In this document: piece by piece, positions 44,682-52,161 of the stretch | Numbering within the stretch: position 1 is the stretch's first letter | How the letters are laid out: each line of letters starts with the position of its first letter | Assembly (NCBI RefSeq): GCF_002868715.1 | Contig: NZ_PKLZ01000002.1 | Span: forward strand, 186,001-250,000 | Reading direction: 5' to 3' | Source: Kineobactrum sediminis | GTDB lineage: Bacteria > Pseudomonadota > Gammaproteobacteria > Pseudomonadales > Halieaceae | Length of the DNA stretch: 64,000 nucleotides | Translations under genes and position numbers: made by a program | The notes under the pieces: model-generated | What the model saw: the letters and a program-made list of their open reading frames with translations, nothing else | Told to the model about the DNA's origin: nothing | Databases searched by the model: none

Positions 44682-45617
44682 ATGCGTCTAGCGCTTCAAT
44701 TTGAGATGCCGGGGTTGCTGGAAAATATCCGGCGCATTGCCCCAGAGCTTGAGGTGGTGGTGTTGCCGCCGGATCAGCCAGTGACGCTGGAGAAGCCAGT
44801 GGACGCACTGTTGGCGTCCCCGCTGGGAGGATCACAGGTTGAAGAGCTGCTGCGGCAGTCCCCGGCGCTGGACTGGGTGCATGTGTTCGGTACCGGGGTG
44901 GACGACTACCCGTTAAAGCAGCTCTCCGCCCAGCGGGTCAGCTGCTCGAAAGGGGCTACCGCGGTCCCCATTGCCGAGTGGGTGATGGCGGTGATACTGG
45001 CGCAGTCAAAGCGGCTGCCTGGCAGCTGGATCGACCAGCCCCCGGAGCAGTGGTATATGGCGGAGCTTGATTCGCTGGCGGGCAAAACCCTGGGGCTGGT
45101 TGGGTTTGGTTCTATTGGCCAGGCCGTTGCCAGGCGCGCATTGGCGTTTGATATGGAGGTACTGGCCACGGTACGCCGCTTTCGGCCAAGCCCGGTAGAG
45201 GGAGTGACGTTACTGGAGCATGTGGACGAGGTGATAGAGCGCGCCGATCACCTGGTGCTGGCGCTACCCGCGACCGCCGCCAGCGAAGGGCTTATGGATG
45301 CCGAGCGCCTGCGACGGATGAAGCCGGGAAGCCACCTGGTGAACATATCCCGCGCCGGGCTAGTGGACCAGGAGGCGCTGCGGGCGCAGCTCGACAACGG
45401 CCCGCTCGCCCGCGCATCCCTGGATGTGGTTGCCCCCGAGCCGTTGCCTGCTGGGCACTGGCTCTATACGCACCCCAAAGTGCGGCTCAGTCCGCACATT
45501 TCCTGGAGCTCGCCGCAGAGCTACCAGCGCGTATTCGAGGTGTTTTATGCGAATTTGCGCCGGTGGCTTGATGGGGAGCCGTTGGAGGGGTTGATTGATA
45601 CGGATGCTGGGTATTGA
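44682..45617 (+). CDS. D-2-hydroxyacid dehydrogenase family protein
   Basis: This 311-residue NAD-dependent enzyme has the Rossmann motif TLGLVGFGSIGQAVARRA, a typical SRAGLVDQEALRAQLDNG segment with the catalytic Arg region, PLPAGHWLYTHPKVRLSPHISW bearing the Glu/His pair, and a preceding cofactor-specificity segment VRRFRP. It likely reduces or oxidises a 2-keto/2-hydroxy acid made by the upstream dioxygenase and aldolase. A TAGGAGATTG ribosome site precedes the ATG. It is the last clear core-genome gene before the AT-rich island. Confidence 0.92.
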   Translation: MRLALQFEMPGLLENIRRIAPELEVVVLPPDQPVTLEKPVDALLASPLGGSQVEELLRQSPALDWVHVFGTGVDDYPLKQLSAQRVSCSKGATAVPIAEWVMAVILAQSKRLPGSWIDQPPEQWYMAELDSLAGKTLGLVGFGSIGQAVARRALAFDMEVLATVRRFRPSPVEGVTLLEHVDEVIERADHLVLALPATAASEGLMDAERLRRMKPGSHLVNISRAGLVDQEALRAQLDNGPLARASLDVVAPEPLPAGHWLYTHPKVRLSPHISWSSPQSYQRVFEVFYANLRRWLDGEPLEGLIDTDAGY

Positions 45618-45757
45618 TGTCCCGGAGCGCAGCGTCTTTCGCGGTTATCTGGATCTCTCAGACTGGAGCAGCGGTTCTGGGTCAGGAGCCCTTGGCGTAG
45701 GTATCTTCTGACTCCTGCTGCGTTATATTATATTCAGACCCTGCAGGCTAAGGATTT

Positions 45758-45968
45758 TGTAATCCCCCCAGGAAGTAATCGAGGTTTTGAGTAGAGACTT
45801 TAACAATGATCGCAGAAGGAGCGATAGATGAAGAAGTCTTTATTGACCGAAGGACAGATACTGGCAATACTGAAGCAGTATGAAGCCGGAGTTCCAGTCG
45901 CTGATCTGTCCCGCGAACACTGCGTCAGTACCGCACTGATTTATCAGTTCAACATGTGTTTTTTATGA
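45758..45968 (+). mobile_element. Remnant of an IS3-family insertion sequence (left end and truncated orfA)
   Basis: A TG-starting end (TGTAATCCCCCCAGGAAGT, 45758 onward) precedes a transposase orfA fragment from ATG 45828. Its product MKKSLLTEGQILAILKQYE, followed by AGVPVADLSREHCVSTALIYQ, is clearly the first HTH of IS3-group OrfA proteins. The similarity stops after about 40 residues (near 45948), and the frame ends at TGA 45968 inside the next gene. OrfB and the right end are missing. The remnant marks the left border of the AT-rich island. Confidence 0.78.
45828..45968 (+). pseudogene. Truncated IS3-family transposase OrfA
   Basis: 46 codons survive. The HTH part EGQILAILKQYEAGVPVADL and a following SREHCVSTALIYQ align with the usual OrfA pattern (T-E-Q-I...LK-E-E-G--V-ELCR-HGVS--T-Y-W). 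The normal WKAKYGGL continuation is replaced by FNMCFL and a stop at the junction with the DUF4435 gene. It cannot encode an active transposase. Confidence 0.75.
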
Positions 45969-46805
45969 GATTTTTGGCACCGATAAAATTTGTTCTTTGT
46001 AGTGCATGAAGTGACGGTGTTCTCGATTAAAATTGCCTTCAAAGACTGTAAGCATAGCTACATAGAACATATCTTTCGATATTGAAATATTTCTACCTAA
46101 ACGTTTTGCTTGAACTCTTAAAAACCTTAAGGCCGCGGAGGAAAGGAAATGCCCCCTTACAATATCTAAAAAGTTAAAACCACAACTTAAAACTCTATTT
46201 TGCTCGCTCAAGACTACATTTTTATCAAAGGCTAGATCTAATTCATTGATAAATTCTTCAATTTTCATTTCACATAAATCGCACGAGCTTTTAGATTTCA
46301 TGAACCTGTCACTGGTGTCGGGAATCACCGATAACCCGAGGCCGTCCGCATGGTTTATAATGTCACATGCAACCAACTTTCTAACGTCGTTTTCGATGCT
46401 AAACATCCACTGCTGACAAATATCGTGAGGAGTTTCTTTCGCAGGAAGCCTTAGTAGAGTTTTAAGTGATTTACATATGGTTTCAGTACCTATGAGGGTG
46501 TTTTCAATCGAGTAACCATACGTTCTTATGATTGAAGGATTAACCTCAGATTTTAGAATGGAATCATAATCAGAATCCATGGCTAAGAGATAATCTGCCT
46601 CATCATGCTCTATTGCCTGTGCAAGTTTTATAAGCTCAGACTTTCCTCCAACAGATTCGAATTCGACAGAGAAATCTGCCAATTTTTCGAAAACTATTTC
46701 CCAGAACGGTATGTCGTCACCTCCCTCTACGTATACCAGCCTATCTACACCATAAAATTTGTTGAGGACATTCCTTGCTTCAACAGAATAATCGAAATCA
46801 TCCAC
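45963..46805 (-). CDS. ariB: DUF4435-domain TOPRIM-like effector (PARIS AriB-like)
   Basis: This 280-residue protein shows the DUF4435 pattern: an acidic residue in LVYVEGGDDIPFW (Glu27), SVGGKSEL at 51-58, an Asp cluster LAMDSDYDS (Asp77, Asp79, Asp81) and YSIENTL (98-104). This E...DxD arrangement is that of TOPRIM/OLD-type nucleases. In the PARIS anti-phage system the AriB effector is a DUF4435 protein held inactive by the AriA ATPase. Here the gene overlaps the ATPase stop by 8 bases in the same order, ATPase first. Its low G+C differs from the flanks. The gene name is by resemblance only. Confidence 0.78.
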   Translation of the reverse strand: MDDFDYSVEARNVLNKFYGVDRLVYVEGGDDIPFWEIVFEKLADFSVEFESVGGKSELIKLAQAIEHDEADYLLAMDSDYDSILKSEVNPSIIRTYGYSIENTLIGTETICKSLKTLLRLPAKETPHDICQQWMFSIENDVRKLVACDIINHADGLGLSVIPDTSDRFMKSKSSCDLCEMKIEEFINELDLAFDKNVVLSEQNRVLSCGFNFLDIVRGHFLSSAALRFLRVQAKRLGRNISISKDMFYVAMLTVFEGNFNREHRHFMHYKEQILSVPKIS

Positions 46806-48063
46806 AGATCAACTTCTCCATATCGACTATATTATCTTTATATTTTGAAGCAACTTCGGGAGAGTGAGTCGCTACAATAACCTGAGAGTTCGGATTTATG
46901 TTTTTTACCGCCGGTATTATTTTTCTTTGCCATGCTATATGCAATGAAAGCTCTGGCTCATCAGCTAAAAATATATGGTGTTCTTTTTTTTGTAATAATG
47001 CTTCAACCATCAAGATTATCAGCTGCTTTTCACCTGATGAAAGTTTTACATGCTCGATTTCTCCAAAATCGTTTTGGATCACTAATCGACCAGATGCAAA
47101 TGAAAACTCTTTGTCCGAAATGAAGTCCTTGATGATTTTTAGAAACAAATCGATCTGAGAGTATATTTCTTGGTTTTTTTCTTTAGCAGCAAGGGAAAGA
47201 TCTATTATCCTCTTTGTTTTACGTAATGCTTCTAAAGGCTTAATGTCAATCGCTGTCTCAGATTTCGTATCATTGGTTTTAGATTCAACGATTTCACTAA
47301 TTGACTTATCAATAGCAGAAACATGGAATCTAATCTTCCTCCTTATATCGCTATCCATAGCATTGAGCTGGGTATAGGCGGATACGAGTGATGTCTGCTC
47401 CTGTTCTTTATCAAAATTCAATATCCACCCCTCGTTCGAGTCATCCTCCCCATACAATATGGATGCTAGAACATCTTTTTGAAGGGAGCGGGATACCTTC
47501 TGCGCCTCCTCTGCCAGATCAAGCTGAAATTCGGTCAGCCTGTTTAAAGCTTGGCTCAGTCGATAATCTACTGGGGATACTGCCCTAGTACCATGCCGAT
47601 CACGGACCTCATACTCACCGTCATGACGCAAGCGATAAACTGAAAGAGACGATACGGATGTTAAGCTATCTAGCTCTTTGCGAATCTCTAGAGATTCCTC
47701 GTAAAGCCTGCGACGCATGCCTGGAGAAAACCTCCTATCATCGCTTGAAATTATACGAAGATGATGCTTTTTTCTTGAGATCTGGTAGTCGACTACAGGG
47801 AAGGGGTACCTTTCGTCGTCGGTTTTGGTTACTTTTATAGTTTTTCTTTTTTTGCCTTTTATCAACGTAACCCTAGCAGAATTAAATTCATTTTCTGAAA
47901 GACCGTTTAAATCAACAGTTAGCACAGAATGTAAAATATTCATGAACGTCGTTTTCCCACTTCCATTACGACCTATGATTATATTTACGTCATTATTGAA
48001 TCCACACTGAACATCGACCCGGCGCCAGAATCCGTCAATCTCTACGCTCTCTACTTTAAACAA
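46798..48063 (-). CDS. ariA: ABC/AAA-type ATPase of a two-gene defence module (PARIS AriA-like)
   Basis: A 421-residue SMC/ABC-like ATPase. Walker A is GRNGSGKTT at 31-39, the signature is LSSGEKQ at 341-347, Walker B is FLADEPELSLH at 365-375, and the switch His lies in ATHSPEV near 398-404. The middle (about 150-320) is helical, matching the coiled-coil insert of AAA_15/AAA_21 defence ATPases. Its partner is the overlapping DUF4435 gene, the combination that defines PARIS. OLD-family and other ATPase-nuclease pairs also have such ATPases, so the partner carries most of the weight. The region is strongly A+T-rich. Confidence 0.8.
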   Translation of the reverse strand: MFKVESVEIDGFWRRVDVQCGFNNDVNIIIGRNGSGKTTFMNILHSVLTVDLNGLSENEFNSARVTLIKGKKRKTIKVTKTDDERYPFPVVDYQISRKKHHLRIISSDDRRFSPGMRRRLYEESLEIRKELDSLTSVSSLSVYRLRHDGEYEVRDRHGTRAVSPVDYRLSQALNRLTEFQLDLAEEAQKVSRSLQKDVLASILYGEDDSNEGWILNFDKEQEQTSLVSAYTQLNAMDSDIRRKIRFHVSAIDKSISEIVESKTNDTKSETAIDIKPLEALRKTKRIIDLSLAAKEKNQEIYSQIDLFLKIIKDFISDKEFSFASGRLVIQNDFGEIEHVKLSSGEKQLIILMVEALLQKKEHHIFLADEPELSLHIAWQRKIIPAVKNINPNSQVIVATHSPEVASKYKDNIVDMEKLICG

Positions 48064-48290
48064 TTTTGTATTCCTTATTTACGTTTCTAATAAGTACCGC
48101 TTTGAATCCCGTAATTTCTATCTTCAGAACCTCTCGCATTATATTTTCTATAATTTTTACTCTACTAATTTGCTAAGAAGTGAACTAATGACAAATAGAT
48201 CTCAACTAAAAATAGCGCAGCAACGTGCCCATTTAAATAATAGAGGCAAATCTGGAGCGCCTTAAATGCGTAACCATCGCCTTGCTATAT
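48064..48290. other. AT-rich intergenic stretch between ariA-like gene and DUF4145-like gene
   Basis: About 227 bases without a gene. It likely holds the promoter of the ATPase operon. The end near 48250-48290 (minus strand ATAGCAAGGCGATGG) may be a degenerate attC remnant after the DUF4145-like gene, but two of the seven conserved end bases differ and no matching right end was found. Confidence 0.35.
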
Positions 48291-48890
48291 TTATGTGCCT
48301 TCCGCAGCCGCCAAACCTCTTTTAACACGAGCAGGAAGTGCGAAGAGAAATTCTCCTAGTGCTTTTGCAAAGTCGACGCATTTTTTTGCATCCGCTTCTG
48401 TTGGTAGAGTTGCTTGTTGGTCCGCGTGGCGCTGATCATTAGCATCTAGTCTTATATCATGTGCCCATCTGGCCATTTCAGTGGTAATGAGATGATCTTC
48501 CGCGGCCTTATTTATTCGAGAATATAAACTTTCGGTGGTGTAGTCTTTTTCTTTGAGCATGGCATCGACAGAGCTAGCAGACAACATAACTGATCCAGCA
48601 GGCGCATGGAGTGTATTTATTGCTTGCTTCAGATATTCACCTGCAGCCCCAGGTATAGATTCATCTATTACTATACCAGACGGATAGTACTCAGTGACTG
48701 GGCCATCGCTTTGCACTGCTGCGGCAGTTACGAGGCCGCCACAACTAGTACATTCGTATACGGCCCAGAGCCTAGGGGATCCACCAGAATGGGCATCTGT
48801 TTGAGTTTTCCATGCCATCGGCAAATTTGGCCTATCCACATTGCAGTGTGGACACCGATTCAGCTCTAATTGATTTAATAAATTAGGCAT
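48291..48890 (-). CDS. DUF4145-like protein with N-terminal zinc ribbon
   Basis: The 199-residue protein starts with a probable zinc ribbon: CPHC at about 13-16 and CTSC at about 48-51, separated by a basic/aromatic loop. A helical second half resembles the DUF4145 domain (GAAGEYLKQAINTLHAPAGSVMLSASSVDAMLKEKDY, then LITTEMARWAHDIRLDANDQRHAD). DUF4145 proteins occur in restriction and other defence loci and in integron cassettes. It lies downstream of a candidate attC site, with a short leader and GAGG before the ATG, as expected for a gene cassette. No enzymatic activity can be inferred. Confidence 0.78.
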   Translation of the reverse strand: MPNLLNQLELNRCPHCNVDRPNLPMAWKTQTDAHSGGSPRLWAVYECTSCGGLVTAAAVQSDGPVTEYYPSGIVIDESIPGAAGEYLKQAINTLHAPAGSVMLSASSVDAMLKEKDYTTESLYSRINKAAEDHLITTEMARWAHDIRLDANDQRHADQQATLPTEADAKKCVDFAKALGEFLFALPARVKRGLAAAEGT

Positions 48891-48909
48891 TAGTTTTGAT
48901 CCTCAAAAA

Positions 48910-49004
48910 ATATAACATCTCAGCTCAGGTGCGGACGCGACGACAATTGTTGCGATAGCGAAAATGGCGACGTGTCAAACGTCACTTGCAGCGATTTGTT
49001 AGGT
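48910..49004 (-). other. Candidate integron attC recombination site between two cassette-like genes
   Basis: On the minus strand the site runs from ACCTAAC (49004-48998, a perfect RYYYAAC) to GTTATAT (48916-48910, one base off GTTRRRY), 95 bases apart. The arms form an imperfect palindrome. GCTGCAAGTGACG and GACACGTCG on the left match the reverse complement of the right arm, GCTCAGGTGCGGACGCGACG, with a few extra bases, as in attC stems. The TGA of the preceding gene lies inside the site and the next gene begins shortly after it. Confidence 0.65.
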
Positions 49005-49593
49005 GGCATTCCACTGCCTCCCGCACAACCTTCCAAAATACTTCAGGGTCATACTCAATACGGTCGTAAGGGTATTTTTTCCCCTGCTTGGTTCCCAATA
49101 CTTTAGGCGGTTCTGTCCCGTGGTCAGTCAGTAGAGCAAGCGTGACAGCCGTTTGATCATCCGGTACTTTCGTTTGGTGGAAGACGCCACGCGGCACCTC
49201 GTACTTAACCCCTGCATCCCTAATCTCATCAATCGTAGGGTGAGCGTTAATGCTCTCTGATGTCCGAATAATTTCCGAGCCACCCTCGTAGTAGTTCACC
49301 GAATAGACGCACCATTGCTCTCCTCGTTCAACGCTATATTGCAGGTCCTTAACTCGACCTGAAAGCACCAGACTTTTTAGGAAATATGAGTGTGTATGTA
49401 TTGGCCAATCAGGATTCTTAACGCGTCGCTCGCCAGCAGGCCAATAGTGCACCCTGACGACCTGCTCCTTCGAGGAATCGTTAATGACGCAAGACACGAA
49501 ACCGAGGGGATGCCAGAGCGGCACAATGGTCGAACTCAAGTCATCTAGATGGTCGTGCAGAAAATTGAATGCGTTCGCAATATCAGTTTTCAT
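48982..49593 (-). CDS. Cupin-like protein of unknown function, partner of the two-TM protein
   Basis: A 203-residue protein I cannot assign to a named family. The middle looks like a cupin barrel: WPIHTHSYFLKSLVLSGRVKDLQY (HxH metal motif, about 72-95), then a beta-rich segment and YEVPRGVFHQTKVP with a third His (about 142-155). The tail is acidic/aromatic (YDPEVFWKVVREAVE). The gene start lies inside the end of the upstream membrane-protein gene (11-base overlap), so the two are translationally coupled. Its last codons run into a candidate attC site, as expected for a cassette gene. It could sense a small molecule for the membrane partner; this is inference. Confidence 0.7.
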   Translation of the reverse strand: MKTDIANAFNFLHDHLDDLSSTIVPLWHPLGFVSCVINDSSKEQVVRVHYWPAGERRVKNPDWPIHTHSYFLKSLVLSGRVKDLQYSVERGEQWCVYSVNYYEGGSEIIRTSESINAHPTIDEIRDAGVKYEVPRGVFHQTKVPDDQTAVTLALLTDHGTEPPKVLGTKQGKKYPYDRIEYDPEVFWKVVREAVECHLTNRCK

Positions 49594-50473
49594 ATGGGTT
49601 CTTGGATTCGCGGCAAGCTTGTAGGATGACCTCCGGCGTAATGTGTTTACAAAGGTCGCCCATCCCCGAGTTGGTGAGGACAGCGGTTACGTCCTGTTCT
49701 TCGAGCTGGGCCAATCCAATACCTGACCGGACACCTTGAAGGGACACTTGGTCGCCTTGATTTCGAGCGAACTCCATCGATGTTTCGAAATGCTCGTAGG
49801 TGAAGTGGCTTTTCTTGACCATGAGCGCCGGACTTCGTCGGTCCTCAACGGTCAGGATCATCGCTTCGTCGTTAGAGTCGATACGCACAGGGTCGAACGA
49901 GGCACTTAGGTATAGATCTACATGAACTCTATGATTAACTGAGTACCAAGCACATATGACAATAGTTACGAGAACTTCTAGCGCAACTGAGTCGGTGTTG
50001 TATTTCTTTCCTTTGTCGATGGAGTTGATCTGCCCGCGATACTGCGCGTGCTTCTCGCATAAAACACGGTTTCGCGGGTCAATTACACACACGCTGATGT
50101 GGCAATTTTGACGCCCCGCAAGAGTTGGGAGAACTTTGCCTCGCATATACCTACCGAAATTTCCTTTATAACGCCATCTTGTTGCTGTGCTGAGAAGTCG
50201 ATCAAATTCCGTTGTTATGTTCCCGGCTTCTAACTCAACTAGACCCCCAAGGGGCTTGTTCAGTGGAATAAATGAACTGACAACCCACAGCACGAAAAGT
50301 GCTGTAAGTATTGACGCTGCGAGAGCCCTCACGTACCCGAGGACTGCGTCAGTCAACGGGAGACTGCTGAGCCTCCAGTCAAGGACGAGCGCAAGCAAAA
50401 ACAAGACGATTAACAGCCAGACGAAGGTCTTGCGATGCTCTTTTGACAGTGTAAGTATCGATTCAGGATTCAT
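49583..50473 (-). CDS. Two-TM membrane protein with cytoplasmic domain of unknown function
   Basis: The 296-residue protein has two adjacent N-terminal transmembrane helices (about 14-34 and 48-70), then a soluble domain of about 220 residues. That domain begins with a short Glu-rich linker and contains ISVCVIDPRNRVLCEKHAQYRGQ and a third hydrophobic segment (SVALEVLVTIVICAWYSV, about 163-180) that may be buried. The N-terminal 2TM plus cytoplasmic domain layout recalls membrane-disrupting defence effectors, but no family motif is recognised. It overlaps the cupin-like gene downstream. A candidate attC site precedes it. Confidence 0.7.
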   Translation of the reverse strand: MNPESILTLSKEHRKTFVWLLIVLFLLALVLDWRLSSLPLTDAVLGYVRALAASILTALFVLWVVSSFIPLNKPLGGLVELEAGNITTEFDRLLSTATRWRYKGNFGRYMRGKVLPTLAGRQNCHISVCVIDPRNRVLCEKHAQYRGQINSIDKGKKYNTDSVALEVLVTIVICAWYSVNHRVHVDLYLSASFDPVRIDSNDEAMILTVEDRRSPALMVKKSHFTYEHFETSMEFARNQGDQVSLQGVRSGIGLAQLEEQDVTAVLTNSGMGDLCKHITPEVILQACRESKNPYEN

Positions 50474-50511
50474 TTACCCGCCTCTAAATTTCGCACGGCT
50501 ATTCCAATGCC

Positions 50512-50592
50512 ACCTAAAGCCTTGCTTAGGCGCCCCAGTGAAGCTCAGCTTAACAAAGGTCCCAGCGCAGCGACTACAGTACCTTGTTAGAC
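50512..50592 (-). other. Candidate integron attC site after the small membrane-protein gene
   Basis: On the minus strand it starts with GTCTAAC (50592-50586, perfect RYYYAAC). The TAA inside this motif is the stop codon of the upstream gene, a classic cassette arrangement. A complementary right arm ACCTTTGTTAAGC lies 33 bases further (CTAACAAGGT pairs with ACCTTTGTTAAG), giving GTTAAGC (50554-50548) as the nearer end. A second possible end is TTTAGGT (50518-50512). Which end is used is unclear; the short version (45 bases) would be smaller than usual. Confidence 0.5.
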
Positions 50593-50940
50593 TACCGCTT
50601 CTGAAGCCGTGTGATTCTTCTTCCAAATTGAATGAACAATTAGAAGAACTACAGCAGCTACGATCTGAACGCCTATAAATACGATGCCCATACCCAACAA
50701 TATGTTCGACCCGGCCCCTTGAGCTTCAGCTTCTGCCGCACCCGCCATAAGCCATAGTGATGGAGAAAGAAAAGCAACATTTAGTATATTGACGCCTATG
50801 GCGACAGCTCCAAAGGTAAGGCCAGGGCCAGCCGCGAACGCAGCTAGGAGACCACAAATAATAGTAAGGTATGGACCGGCGACGGGAACAAAAATAGCAA
50901 CTACTGCAAAAATCATTGCGATGATACCGAGAGCTTTCAT
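50587..50940 (-). CDS. Small membrane protein of unknown function (cassette gene)
   Basis: A 117-residue integral membrane protein with three or four hydrophobic helices: about 3-40 (possibly two helices, with a Pro break VPVAGPYL), 42-68, and 80-105 (NILLGMGIVFIGVQIVAAVVLLIV). A short basic C-terminal tail follows (WKKNHT). AAAGGA precedes the ATG. It resembles the many small hydrophobic proteins of integron cassettes, and no function can be assigned. The stop TAA forms part of the candidate attC end, and a GTTAGGC start lies 28 bases upstream of the ATG. Confidence 0.72.
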   Translation of the reverse strand: MKALGIIAMIFAVVAIFVPVAGPYLTIICGLLAAFAAGPGLTFGAVAIGVNILNVAFLSPSLWLMAGAAEAEAQGAGSNILLGMGIVFIGVQIVAAVVLLIVHSIWKKNHTASEAVV

Positions 50941-51440
50941 AGTTTAATCCTTTATTGATTATTGTGAGCCTAACATCTATATAACACGACCAGACCGTAC
51001 AATACCTTCCCTGATAAACCGGGAATGCAAGCCTACAAAAGGTCTATTTCCCGCCCGCAATCGAAAGGTTATCGATTCGAGCAAGAAATTCGAGCGACTT
51101 AACCGAACCTGGTTTTCTGATTCGACTCATTATTTTTATCTAATAGCATGTTCAGTATTTAGCTCTCTTTCGGTCAGTTGCGCCGCGCTACTATTTCAAT
51201 TCAGTAGGTGACGCAGCCGATCAAAAGTCACTTCAATGATCTAAACCTGTCTTCTCTCTGGGCCTCGTAGAACTCCAACAGCCTCTATGCCAATCTTCGG
51301 TTCAGCGTCGCAACCTGACATTGAGCACAAAGCGGTACTTGGTGCCGTAAAACACCCAACGCTTACCCTATACCACCGCCCCACCGAACACCAACACGCC
51401 ATGCGATAACGTGACACGCTTCCCAGCCCGCAACGCTACC
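50941..51440. other. Intergenic right border of the island, with a GTTRRRY cassette boundary
   Basis: About 500 bases without a gene. On the minus strand, GTTAGGC (50974-50968) is a perfect GTTRRRY, 28 bases before the start of the small membrane-protein gene. A second candidate motif GTTAAGT (51103-51097) lies about 125 bases further out, and the spacing is that of a long attC or attI, but the arms there are weak. Base composition returns to G+C-rich near 51250. I see no integrase gene, tRNA gene or clear direct repeat that would serve as an insertion site. Confidence 0.45.
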
Positions 51441-52115
51441 TCACCGCAACGGCACCCCCGCAATCCAGCCATGCAGCCAGTAAAGGGCCACATACAGCAC
51501 CAGTCCCGCAACGAACGCCAGCCAATTGATATCCCCCAGGCTCAGGCGGGTTCGGCCGGTGATGAGTGCGGCGAAGGGGATGGCTGAGGTAGTCTGGTAG
51601 AAGGCTTTCCAGTCCGGGTCATCGAGGCGACGGCGGCGTGCATCGATGGACATCATGCCGAGCCCGCTAACCAGGCCGATGGAGCTGGCGAGGATGAGGG
51701 TGGCGACATCACCATTGGCCAACACGTGGGCAATGGCCCATAGCAGGAAGGCCCATTGCACCGGGTGACGGGTGATCCGGAAAATGCCGGCGATGTCCTG
51801 TTTGACCGCCGAGGACATGCCGACCGCGGTGGGGTTCTTCGACAGCAGCCCCATCGCCAATAGCACTGCGGAGAGCAGCATCAGGCCGAAAGCCGTCAGG
51901 CGCAGTGCCTGGGTGGGATACCAGAGAAAGTTGTCGTGAGGTACAAGCGCGTAGGCGTAGATCATCAACCCCAGGGTCACCACGGCTACCAGGGAATAGA
52001 CCCCCCGATAGGGGCCTTCTCCCATGGCGTTTACCAGTTTACCTCGCAGGGGAGTGCTTGAGACCCCGAGGTGGGTCGCGAAAAAGGCGAATGCTGCAAT
52101 GCCAAGCAATTCCAT
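51441..52115 (-). CDS. NnrU-family membrane protein
   Basis: This 224-residue integral membrane protein has six to seven hydrophobic segments. The conserved NnrU/isoprenylcysteine-methyltransferase-like stretch is FRITRHPVQWAFLLWAIAHVLANGD, preceded by LRGKLVNAMGEGPYRGVYSLVA, and a C-terminal YWLHGWIAGV ends the protein. NnrU-like proteins occur in denitrifiers and also in many non-denitrifiers; here no nitrite or nitric-oxide reductase gene is near, so a denitrification role is not supported. It follows the metalloprotease gene by 46 bases on the same strand. Confidence 0.88.
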   Translation of the reverse strand: MELLGIAAFAFFATHLGVSSTPLRGKLVNAMGEGPYRGVYSLVAVVTLGLMIYAYALVPHDNFLWYPTQALRLTAFGLMLLSAVLLAMGLLSKNPTAVGMSSAVKQDIAGIFRITRHPVQWAFLLWAIAHVLANGDVATLILASSIGLVSGLGMMSIDARRRRLDDPDWKAFYQTTSAIPFAALITGRTRLSLGDINWLAFVAGLVLYVALYWLHGWIAGVPLR

Positions 52116-52161
52116 ACACGTTCTCCTGTCGCTGCTGCTGTTTCCCTGCAGCGCCTCCGGG

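Noticed and set aside
46798-48063. OLD-family or Gabija-type nuclease
   Set aside because: The ATPase lacks a C-terminal TOPRIM domain of its own and no UvrD-like helicase is adjacent; the DUF4435 partner fits PARIS better.
50941-51440. tRNA gene or direct-repeat attachment site as island border
   Set aside because: I could not fold a cloverleaf or find a matching repeat at the left border near 45.75 kb.
51441-52115. Denitrification gene nnrU proper
   Set aside because: Family resemblance only; no nirK, nirS, nor or nos gene lies in the window.
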